This document shows positions 12,292-19,625 of a stretch of 64,000 bases of DNA, in pieces. Position 1 is the stretch's first letter; every line of letters starts with the position of its first letter. This DNA comes from Ascidia mentula (Eukaryota > Chordata > Ascidiacea > Phlebobranchia > Ascidiidae): the NCBI GenBank assembly GCA_947561715.1, contig OX387201.1, positions 16,878,001 through 16,942,000 on the forward strand, in the 5' to 3' direction. Under the pieces are notes generated by a model. It was given only the letters and a program-made list of their open reading frames with translations. It was not told the origin of the DNA and did not search any database. Position numbers and translations under genes: made by a program.

Positions 12292-12777
12292 ATGATGAGT
12301 GCAGGAGATTTGCTGTGTTCGACGTTGGGCACTCCAAACTGGGTTCTTGAACGTGTTAAAAAGTTTCCTTGTTTACAACCCAAGTTTTTGACGATGTCGA
12401 ATGAAACAAAGCGGTTGAAATCATTCGGGACTGGTTTTTGGCCCTATCACATCCATGCGTCGCCGTCAGAACTCGCCGAAGCTGGTTTTTACTTCACGGG
12501 GAGTGGTGATAAAGTGAAGTGTTGGTATTGTGGGCGTGGACTTTTCAACTGGGAGTTGCACGACTCACCTTGGGAGGAACATGCCCGACATTCACCTCGA
12601 TGTGAGTTTCTTCTCAGGTATAAAGGAGAAAACTTCGTGAAATCATGTTCGCGAGAAAGTGATGGGGTTGGAAAAGATGTTTGTGGACCAAACTGGGAAG
12701 AGGCGTGTGCGCGAGAACGTGTGGGGACATTGACACCTGATATTACTGAAATAGTGACTTATTTGATTCGCTGGTGA
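12292..12777 (+). CDS. BIR-domain inhibitor-of-apoptosis-like protein
   Basis: 161 residues with one BIR domain at about 38-109. The zinc ligands fit the family spacing: C77 and C80 (KCWYC), H97 (WEEH) and C104 (SPRC), with the conserved Gly-Leu, Trp and Asp-x-Pro-Trp between them. No RING follows; the C-terminal 50 residues are not recognised. BIR proteins bind caspases or IAP antagonists, so the likely role is blocking host cell death during infection, as for other apoptosis regulators carried by animal DNA viruses. It is the first gene after the left repeat and is fully open, unlike many of its neighbours. ATG-ATG occurs at the start; an internal Met at residue 35 could also initiate. Capture from the host is plausible but not shown here. 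Confidence 0.9.
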   Translation: MMSAGDLLCSTLGTPNWVLERVKKFPCLQPKFLTMSNETKRLKSFGTGFWPYHIHASPSELAEAGFYFTGSGDKVKCWYCGRGLFNWELHDSPWEEHARHSPRCEFLLRYKGENFVKSCSRESDGVGKDVCGPNWEEACARERVGTLTPDITEIVTYLIRW

Positions 12778-12874
12778 TTCGTTTGTGTGCTGTGAAATAA
12801 AGTATTTAAAGCGATGTTTTTGTGCGACTTTCAGTATGTTTAAGGTGCAACAGGTACACACGTTATTAAACAAA

Positions 12875-13504
12875 ATGGAGTTTCTACATCCGTTTACATG
12901 CCTGGTAGCCGGGCCTTCTTCTTGCGGTAAATCGGTTTTTGTCAAACGGTTGATAGAGGAAAAACTGACGGTCCCAACACCCGAGCGTGTTGTGTGGTGT
13001 TATGGAGAATGGCAATCTGCCTATGACGAGATAGATGGGGTGGAATTTGTTCAAGGCATGGTGACCGACTTTGATTCTTCGAAGCGAACACTTTTAATTC
13101 TGGACGATTTAATGCGCGAATGTGATGCGAACGTGACCAATCTTTTCACTAAGGGAAGTCATCACAGAAACATTAGTGTAATTTATATCGTCCAAAATTT
13201 GTTTCACAAAGGACAAGAGCACCGTACAATTAGTTTGAACGCACACTATTTGGTCGTTTTCAAAAATCCTAGAGACGCATCCCAAATCAGTCATCTTGCG
13301 AAGCAAGTTCAACCTGGTCGCGGTCGAGCGCTGCAAGAATCTTATAGAGACGCAACGAGGGGCGCCCACGGTTATTTACTTTTGGACTTTAAACAGTCAA
13401 CACCGGAGAAATTTCGCTGGCGTACAAACATTTTTCGCGGGGAAACGCAGATTGTGTACGTTCCGAAAACTCAAAGAGGCTCTAAAAAATGTCAATGCGA
13501 CTAA
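12875..13504 (+). CDS. FtsK/HerA-type genome-packaging ATPase
   Basis: About 209 residues from the ATG at 12,875 (the frame opens further upstream, at 12,785, but that segment is Cys-rich and unlike the family). Walker A is GPSSCGKS at residues 13-20 and Walker B is LLILDDL at 73-79; FTKGSHHRN and the following IYIVQN contain the sensor-like polar residues usual in this family. Such ATPases pump double-stranded DNA into preformed capsids in adenovirus-like and polinton-like viruses. The start overlaps no other gene; the 3' end overlaps the next ORF by 16 nt in another frame. The frame is intact. Confidence 0.88.
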   Translation: MEFLHPFTCLVAGPSSCGKSVFVKRLIEEKLTVPTPERVVWCYGEWQSAYDEIDGVEFVQGMVTDFDSSKRTLLILDDLMRECDANVTNLFTKGSHHRNISVIYIVQNLFHKGQEHRTISLNAHYLVVFKNPRDASQISHLAKQVQPGRGRALQESYRDATRGAHGYLLLDFKQSTPEKFRWRTNIFRGETQIVYVPKTQRGSKKCQCD

Positions 13505-13830
13505 ATGACCACGCTTCTGTTCTTGCCACACTTGCTTCGGCCAAACCAAAACTCGTTCGAACGATTATAAAAGGTGCTGATCGAAAACTGCTTCAGTGTA
13601 TTTGTGAATGTGCGTTGAACGTTTTAAAGGGGAACGTACCTTTGTCTCATCCTCAACGCGCAAAGCTGTGTAAATATAAGAAGGGTATTCGTCAGTTAGG
13701 AAAGAAGTCAGTTTCTCTTGTAAAAAAACGCCAGATAATTCAGCGTGGAGGTTTCCTTTCTGCCTTGCTGGCCCCACTCATAGGTTCAGTAATTCCGGTC
13801 CTGGGCAAACTCTTTACTGGTGGAAAATAA
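13489..13830 (+). CDS. pX-like small basic core or membrane-active protein
   Basis: 113 residues, strongly basic in the middle (KKGIRQLGKKSVSLVKKRQ), then a hydrophobic glycine and proline-rich tail (RGGFLSALLAPLIGSVIPVL). This plan resembles the adenovirus core peptide pX and its counterparts in adintoviruses, which condense DNA or disturb membranes. The N-terminal half (TIIKGADRKLLQCICECALNVL) is the conserved helical part seen in metazoan polintons. It overlaps the ATPase by 16 nt, and its stop overlaps the next ATG (TAATG). Function is inferred from resemblance and position. The frame is intact; Met 3 is an alternative start. Confidence 0.65.
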   Translation: MSMRLNDHASVLATLASAKPKLVRTIIKGADRKLLQCICECALNVLKGNVPLSHPQRAKLCKYKKGIRQLGKKSVSLVKKRQIIQRGGFLSALLAPLIGSVIPVLGKLFTGGK

Positions 13831-14481
13831 TGGAAAGCGTTCAAAAACTTGCTCTTGTCGATCCGAATATTATTAAAACACTGCAAGACAAAATTTCATC
13901 GCGTTCGACTCCGGTTGAAAACGCGTTGTCCACGTTGGACAGGAAAATGCAAGACATTTTATCGGAATCAATTCCGCTGGAAGAAAAAGTTAAGTTATAC
14001 AACCAAGCGCTTTATCGTTATCGGTTTTATGACAAGACCAATGTCAGCAAACCGTTGGAAGTGACGATCACGGGGACAAAGCAAGAAGAAACGGAACGTC
14101 CGACCGAAAAATTCCTGATAGAAAAACACCTTGTCGACTCCACCCCGAGAACCTTCCAGCACAAGGCAAAGCGAATGATGGACTTTGTCAAAAAAAAAAC
14201 CCAACATCGATTTCTCTCCAACTGGCGAGCTTTTAATTGAAGGGCGCGTAATAAACGGCAGTCACATTGAAGATTTGGTGCATTCTGCCGTGCGGCCTAG
14301 GCGTCTGGCTTCAAAACCGATTGGTTGGAATGATTTTATGTCTGCCTTGGAGAAAGTCAACATGCCGTCAATGTTGTTTGGGTATAGAAAAGACGTGCCT
14401 TCAAGCCGTCGGCGCCCAGTCGTATCCACTTCAGGTCAAGCGAGGACAAGTCGGTTGGCGAAACGATGGATAAATCTGTAA
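13830..14481 (+). pseudogene. minor structural protein, split at a run of ten A
   Basis: The first frame (13,830-14,240) encodes a helical N-terminal part (LALVDPNIIKTLQDKISSR, then EEKVKLYNQALYRYRF). The second frame, open to 14,481, encodes a tail with the pattern FSPTGELLIEGR, IEDLVHSAV and GWNDFMSAL. In related animal polintons these two parts belong to one conserved uncharacterised virion-associated protein. They lie in frames one base apart, and the shift point coincides with A10 at 14,190-14,199. This could be a replication or sequencing slip, a decay mutation, or slippage during transcription. The first frame alone would end with an unrelated 13-residue tail. Function unknown. Confidence 0.6.
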
Positions 14482-15440
14482 AGTTTTCAAACGTGTACTT
14501 TTCGCCGTCGCATCGCGGTGCTTTTGGTGGAGTCAGTCGACTCTCACACGCCACCGGACGGAAAAGGGGTGAGGTGAAAAGGTGGTTGCAAAGTCAAGAC
14601 ACCTACAGGCTTCACAAGCCTGTCCGTCGAAATTTTAAACGCTTGAAAGTGGTGGTCGGTGGTATAGACCACCAATGGCAGGCGGATCTCGTGGACGTTA
14701 CGAGACTGAGTGCGTACAAGAAGGGCTTTAAGTATTTGTTGACTGTGATTGATGTTTTGTCTAAATTCGCTTGAGTGATTCCAATAAAAACAAAAACGGG
14801 TTTAAGTCTTGTAAAAGCGTTTGAGAAAATCTTTAAAACAACAGATCGCAGACCGAAACGATTGCAAACCGACCGCGGAAAGGAGTTTGTCAATAACAAA
14901 TTTCAAGCGTGGTTACGTAAATGTAAAGTCGAGTTTTTCACCACTTACAACGACGAAACAAAAGCGTTGATCGTAGAACGCTTCAACCGCACGTTGAAGC
15001 AGCGCATGTGGCGTTATTTCACGCACACATCCAAGACCAAATACATCGAAGTTTTGGATGATTTAGTGGAGGGATACAACAATTCGTATCACCGGAGTAT
15101 TCGAACAACCTCCGTGTCGTTGAACAGAGCCAACAAGGAAATAATTTGGCAAAACTTATAAGGTGATTTATAGCGACCTTCTTCTCGGACTTGGAAATTT
15201 GTGGTGGGTGCACCGGTGCGGATCGCGGTCACCCGCGGAATGTTTAAGAAAGGTTATCTGCAAAACTGGTCAGAGGAAATTTTTTTTGTCAACACTCGCC
15301 GTCGAACAATTCCTCGCACCTATTTTTTGAACGATTACAACAGTGACTTAATTAGAGGTTCATTTTACGAAGAAGAATTACAAAGTGTGGAAAAGGATCT
15401 TTTTACCGTGGAGAAGGTACAGGAAAAACGAAAAAGGCGT
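14466..15440 (+). pseudogene. rve-family (retroviral-type) integrase, three in-frame stops
   Basis: The conserved DDE core is visible: first Asp in QADLVDV at about 14,685, second in QTDRGKEF, Glu in VERFNRTLK. The N-terminal part has the typical SQDTYRLHKPVRR and GGIDHQW blocks, and the C-terminal part has RIAVTRGMFKKGYLQNWSEEIF, the SH3-like fold that binds element ends. Integrase inserts the linear genome into host DNA. Stops in the same frame are TGA at 14,772-14,774 (Trp expected), TAA at 15,159-15,161 (Tyr expected) and TAG at 15,171-15,173. After VEKVQEKRKR at about 15,440 the chromodomain expected in this family is missing and penton-like sequence follows directly in frame. The gene is dead. 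Confidence 0.88.
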
Positions 15441-16148
15441 TGGGTCGCGCTGAGCGATATCCAGTACCCGCGGACGTGGAAGAATGAGAAATTTAATGAC
15501 ATGTGGTTCGGAATTAGTGCAGGTGAACGCGCGCCAATTGCGAACTTTACCCTTCCCAATGGAAACTAAAAAAGTGGATCGGAAATTACGAATGGAATGA
15601 GAAAATTAATTAGGGTCGAAGGCAGTAAACGTTTTAAACGGGAGCTCCGCGAACTGGATGACGAAACTTACCCTCCCGAGGGCGGTGTAATCAAAAACAT
15701 AGTCGCATTTGACCCTGTGACACGATTTACCAAAATTAATCTACCGCGAGGGTGTCGGATGAAGCTGTCACCTGATTTGTGGCACTTGTTGGGGAACGAT
15801 CCTCCCACAAAGGCGGCGACGCTCGAAGCGGACTGTCACACAGGCCGCAGGCCCTGTACAATTGAAAATCACGCGTTTTCTTCTATCTTTGTCTATTCTG
15901 ACATTTTACACGGACGCATTGTGGGTGATTCAATCGTGCCATTGCTTAACACCATACCGGTACAAGGAGAACCTGGCGCGACTGCATTTAAAAGGTTCAA
16001 CAGATTATCTCACCATCCAGTCAGAGCGAACACGATCCGCAGCATAGAACTAAGTTTAAGAAACGAATTCGGGGCCGAAATTCCTTTTGAAAGTGGTCGT
16101 GTGGTGGTTACACTTCACCTGAGAAAAAAACCTTTGCAATTTCAGTGA
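15441..16148 (+). pseudogene. penton-like minor capsid protein, N-truncated and interrupted
   Basis: From about 15,441 the frame reads WVALSDIQYPRTWKN, a hallmark of the N-terminal region of polinton penton-like proteins, then NFTLPNGN and a TAA at 15,567-15,569. The same frame continues without shift through DPVTRFTKINLP, LSPDLWHLLG, VYSDILHGRIVGDSIVPLL and IPFESGRVVVTLHLRKK, the conserved C-terminal jelly-roll half, to 16,148. The family usually has Tyr where the TAA sits. The first strands before WVALSD are missing because the integrase tail is fused in frame at this point, so a deletion removed the end of one gene and the start of the next. An ATG at 15,597 could express only the C-terminal 183 residues. 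Confidence 0.75.
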
Positions 16149-16149
16149 A

Positions 16150-16581
16150 ATGCAACGCCATTGCGGCACTCCCTATTGCGTTCAAGACGATATTCGTGAT
16201 TTTGAACAATATTACATGACACAAGCCGGTGGTGCATTACCTTATTATGCCGGTGGGCGACCGCAAAACGGCGCAGGTTTAGGTAGCCTATTCGCAACAC
16301 TCGGTAGAGCTGTTTTGCCTATGTTGAAAAGTGGAGCGAAACACGTTGGGAAGCAAATCGTACAAACAGGGGCGCAAATGGCGGGTGACGTGTTGAGCGG
16401 GCAGTCTCCTAGGGCTGCCGCTATAAAACGCAGCAGAGAAGCGGGTGCGACATTATTGCGTTCGGTACAGCGCTCGTTCAGGAACCCTCCCGGTGAGCCA
16501 GGGTCGAAACGGCGAAAAGCAGCCAAGAGAAAGAAACGTGCCGCGGCCATCAGACGAAGCAAGACAGACATTTTCTCGTAA
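16150..16581 (+). CDS. pVI-like membrane-active minor virion protein
   Basis: 143 residues. The order is an acidic-aromatic start (QDDIRDFEQYYMTQAGG), a glycine-rich amphipathic segment (GAGLGSLFATLGRAVLPML), then KHVGKQIVQTGAQMAGDVLSG and a strongly basic tail (KRRKAAKRKKRAAAIRR). This is the plan of the conserved small adintovirus virion protein compared with adenovirus pVI, which lyses endosomal membranes and links capsid to DNA. The ATG follows the penton stop by one base, so the two are co-transcribed. The frame is intact. Function is by analogy. Confidence 0.65.
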   Translation: MQRHCGTPYCVQDDIRDFEQYYMTQAGGALPYYAGGRPQNGAGLGSLFATLGRAVLPMLKSGAKHVGKQIVQTGAQMAGDVLSGQSPRAAAIKRSREAGATLLRSVQRSFRNPPGEPGSKRRKAAKRKKRAAAIRRSKTDIFS

Positions 16582-16615
16582 CAACGACAACAGCAGCGGC
16601 TACAAAAAAAACGAC

Positions 16616-17945
16616 ATGGGCAGTCTCATAAACCAACATTCTGGAAAATGCACTAAAAGCGAACTTGACTTGTTCGCGATCAAACCGACTCAGGTCAGTG
16701 TCGAACAATCGACTTGGGTTAAATTCGCTCCGCTCTCCACTCTCAACGACGCAGGACCCATCGAATTTCTCATTTCCGGTTCCGGTGAATATTACATCGA
16801 CCTGTCGAGTCTCATGCTTTTGTGCACAGCGCGTATCACGAAAGGCGACGGAACTGCCATAGCTGCGGATGCAGCAGTCGCTCCTTGCAACTACTGGATG
16901 CATGCCCTGTTCGATCAAGTAGATTTAAGTTTGAACAACAAATTAGTAACCCCCGCGAGTAATACTTATGCGTATAGAGCCTACGTTGAAACACTACTGA
17001 ACTTTGGGAACGATGCAAAGACCTCTCAATTAACAGTGGCAATGTGGCACCGCGATTCCGCGGGCCAGTTTGAGACGTTAGGCGCGCGCAACGGCGGTTT
17101 CACCACGCGTAAAACGCGCGCGAGTGACAGTCAAAACATACAAATGTTCGGCAAACTTCACTTGGATGTTGTATTTCAACCGCGGTTTTTGTTTAATGGA
17201 GTTGATGTGAAGATTCGATTAATCAGGAGCAAAGATTCGATTAATCAGGAGCAAAGACGCGTTTTCTATCATGGCCGCCGCGGGATCAGATTACAAAACG
17301 AACTTACGTGACGTCCGCCTGTTTGTGCGCAAAATTACCCCCTCTGCCCCCGTGATGTTTGGTCATCTCAAGGCGCTCGAGAAATCTTCCGCGCTTTACC
17401 CGATTACACGTGCGACGGTCCAGGTTTACTCGGTCCCCGCCGGAAATCTCTCGACCACACATGACACATTTCTCAGTGGTCAGATACCTAGACCCGTGGT
17501 AGTTGGCTTCGTCGACAACGACGCCTTCAATGGAAGTTATGCAAAAAACCCGTTTCACTTTAAACATTTCGACGTAAACTACCTGGCGTTATACAACAAT
17601 GGTAAACTAACACCCGCAAAGCCTTTGCAACCCGACTATAACTCAAAACAACACGTCAGGAGTTATTTGTCGTTATTTACCGGTCTCGGGGTGCAATTTT
17701 CGGACGAAGGAAACGGAATATCGTTCAACGATTACGCCCGCGGATTTACTCTGTACTGTTTCGATCTAACCCCTAGTCAAGCGACCGATGCCTCGTTTGA
17801 ACTGGTAAAACACGGAAATATACGTTTGGAGGCGCATTTCGGAACGGCGCTGCCGAATTCTATAAATATTTTGGTGTACGCGGAATTCGACAGCATAATC
17901 GAAATAACGAAGCACAGAAATGTTCTTTTCAATTACGCTGCGTGA
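16616..17945 (+). pseudogene. double jelly-roll major capsid protein, frameshifted
   Basis: The first part (ATG 16,616, open to the stop ending at 17,311) has the MCP N-terminal pattern: IKPTQVSVEQSTWVKFAP, FLISGSGEYYIDL, HALFDQVDLSLNNKLV, YAYRAYVETLLNFG and HLDVVFQPRFLFNGVDVKI. The second part (17,271-17,945) continues the fold in another frame: LFVRKITPSAPVMFGH, NPFHFKHFDVNYLALYNNG, FTLYCFDLTPSQ and GNIRLEAHFG. The change of frame is caused by an exact 22-bp tandem duplication at 17,210-17,253. Total length without the duplicate would be about 435 residues, normal for adintovirus-type capsid proteins. Everything else in the gene looks well preserved, so the duplication may be the only lesion here. 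Confidence 0.88.
17210..17253 (+). repeat. 22-bp tandem duplication inside the capsid gene
   Basis: Positions 17,210-17,231 and 17,232-17,253 are identical and directly adjacent. Because 22 is not a multiple of three, the duplication shifts the capsid frame by one. Confidence 0.95.
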
Positions 17946-17947
17946 AA

Positions 17948-18406
17948 ATGAATGAAAATGAAATAGCATCCGTGTTGCTCCGGGATCAAGTGACGCGAAC
18001 TGTTTTTTATGGAGTTTACGCGCGAGATGAGCTAAAAACTTTATTCCACAACCACCACCCGTCGCCAAAAGCGTACATTGTAAATACCGATAAAAGTAAC
18101 CGATCAGGTACACATTGGTTGGCGATTTATTTCGATGCAGGCGATCGCGCTGAATTTTTCGATAGTTTTAGACGCAAACCGATGCACCAAGAGTTTGTCG
18201 CATTTCTAAACAGAAACGCCACAGAATGGAAATGGAATTCACAAGTGGTTCAACATTCCCTTTCGGCTGCCTGTGGTCAACATTGTATCTACTTTGTACT
18301 GTTTCGCGCTCGTGGCCTACCCATGTCCACTATTGTCAAGTCGTTTTCGTCTGATCTGCTAAAAAATGACGCCATGGTGGACACCGTTGTTTCAAGTGTG
18401 TTGTAA
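17948..18406 (+). CDS. adenain-like cysteine protease
   Basis: 152 residues from the ATG at 17,948, two bases after the capsid stop. The catalytic triad is in place: His in GTHWLAIYF, the acidic residue in EFFDSF, and Cys in SAACGQHCIYF, with QHSLSAACG giving the oxyanion region. This C5-type protease matures virion proteins in adenoviruses and adintoviruses. It is the last gene of the rightward block and is fully open. A GTG six bases upstream in frame is unlikely to be the start. Confidence 0.92.
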   Translation: MNENEIASVLLRDQVTRTVFYGVYARDELKTLFHNHHPSPKAYIVNTDKSNRSGTHWLAIYFDAGDRAEFFDSFRRKPMHQEFVAFLNRNATEWKWNSQVVQHSLSAACGQHCIYFVLFRARGLPMSTIVKSFSSDLLKNDAMVDTVVSSVL

Positions 18407-18458
18407 CTCTGTTTATTTTTTCGAATACAAGTCGCCGCACACACACACACACACAAAA

Positions 18459-18466
18459 TGACGTCA
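18459..18466. promoter_or_regulatory. palindromic TGACGTCA (CRE-like) site
   Basis: Perfect CREB/ATF consensus palindrome just after an (AC)n run, between the two converging gene blocks. Binding is inferred only. Confidence 0.35.
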
Positions 18467-18488
18467 TTGTTTCCCCCCCTTCTTTAAG

Positions 18489-18538
18489 CACTCACCTTCG
18501 GTGAGTGGCTGCTTAGCCCCCTCTGCGGAGCAGAGGGG
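18489..18538. terminator. two perfect hairpins between converging gene blocks
   Basis: CACTCACC pairs with GGTGAGTG around a TTC loop (18,489-18,507), and CCCCTCTGC pairs with GCAGAGGGG around a GGA loop (18,518-18,538). They sit between the end of the rightward block (18,406) and the end of the leftward gene (18,591). The position suits a two-way terminator or mRNA-end structure. An origin or packaging role is also possible. Confidence 0.5.
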
Positions 18539-18590
18539 AGGGGGTTTGTGTTAAAAAAGGGGGGCGGGGCGGTTGAGGAAGGGAGGGGGG

Positions 18591-19239
18591 TTATGGGTCT
18601 TCATCCGAAACCCGGCGACAAAGCGAAGGCACACCGAGTGGAGACAACTTAGTTTTATCTGTTGATAAGAATATGTTTTCCACGCGTGTGGCTTCTTCGC
18701 GAATGGAGGCCTCGACCAGATGCGAATAGCAGTAGTTGAACTCAAATGATTCTATATTTCCAATCAGCGGCGTCAGATAACCGACAGGCGAGAATACCGA
18801 CTTCGACTTGAAACTTAAACCTATACCATCTGAGAGCAGATCAAAAGACATGTTTTTTGCTTGGTCTTCAATCAGGCAATCGTCTAGAGCAGTTGAAGTC
18901 GCCCAGTAGACAATTTGTACACGTGAGAAACCGTCCGAGGACGGTTTTGGCGTCATTAAAATATACGGAGACTCCGAGAACAAGCTTTTTGCAAGCTCTC
19001 GCAGCTCATCTTGGGTAAAGAACTCTCCTTTGGACCTCACGTACAGTGTTGCACATCGTAGCCTGGAACCTGTTCGAAGAGATAAAAATACGTCACAAAC
19101 ACACAATTGCAACGCAGGTCGGTGTTTGTTTACCTGCAGGAGTTTTTCTTTTGCAAATGTCCGCAAGAATTTCAGTTGCACTGCGTCGCTTGCTTTGGAA
19201 ATCCACTGTGTCGGGGTGCAAACGTTTATTGAACGACAT
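18591..19239 (-). CDS. unrecognised Maverick protein with a probable 64-nt intron
   Basis: A long frame covers 18,591-19,613, but its upstream third is a low-complexity artefact of (AC)n and (CT)n repeats. A better model starts at ATG 19,239 (MSFNKRLHPDTVDFQSKRR), has exon 1 at 19,134-19,239, an intron of 64 nt from gtaaac to cgaacag, and exon 2 at 18,591-19,069. The phases fit exactly, giving 194 residues. The second exon encodes FTQDELRELAKSLFSESPYI, QIVYWATSTALDDCLIED and an acidic end SDEDP. I know no family match. It converges with the protease gene and lies downstream of the polymerase on the same strand, where adintoviruses often carry lineage-specific genes. The intron is inferred from splice sites and phase only. 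Confidence 0.55.
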
Positions 19240-19625
19240 GTTTTTGTTTCGACGAGTTTGCTTTGGCTGTATATGGGACTGCGTCTATGCCGCAGATCGC
19301 TACACGCGGTCTTATTTATTACTGAAAAAGGAGGAAATGACGTCGAAATAGTCCAGCGTCCAGATGGTGCTGAACTCGCGCACACGGCTGTATGCCACGT
19401 AAATTGTTTTTCTCGCTCTCTCTCTCTCTCGTTCATCCGCTCCTGGTGGATATGCTGAGTTACGCATTTTTTTATCAAATGATCGAGTACAAAACTCCCT
19501 TGTGCTTTTATTAACGCACACACGTACGCACGTACACCACACACACCACGCACACACACACACACACCGCTCACACAAAAAGTGGCATAAGACAGAACGG
19601 TTAGAAAGCGCAAACAAACATCGGT
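19240..19625. other. low-complexity gap upstream of the leftward unknown gene
   Basis: Holds (CT)n at about 19,413-19,430 and (AC)n near 19,500-19,570. A short minus-strand frame at 19,312-19,400 reads YVAYSRVREFSTIW, which faintly recalls the last motif of PIF1-type helicases, but nothing else of a helicase is present. Confidence 0.35.

Noticed and set aside
12785-12874. Upstream extension of the packaging ATPase
   Set aside because: Thirty Cys-rich residues unlike the family. The ATG at 12,875 fits the conserved start just before Walker A.
14772-15569. Alternative genetic code with TAA/TAG as Tyr and TGA as Trp
   Set aside because: Intact genes in the window end at TAA and TGA in the expected places, and TPP2 also has a TAG at a Gln codon, so ordinary nonsense mutation or error is simpler.
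16245-16571. Long antisense frame opposite the pVI-like gene
   Set aside because: It is a shadow of a GC-richer coding region; no motif, and the sense frame matches a known family.
19312-19613. Cys and Val-rich N terminus of the leftward Maverick frame, and a YVAYSRV helicase-like motif
   Set aside because: The VCVCV stretch is a translated (AC)n repeat. The helicase-like motif is a single short match with no other helicase motifs nearby.
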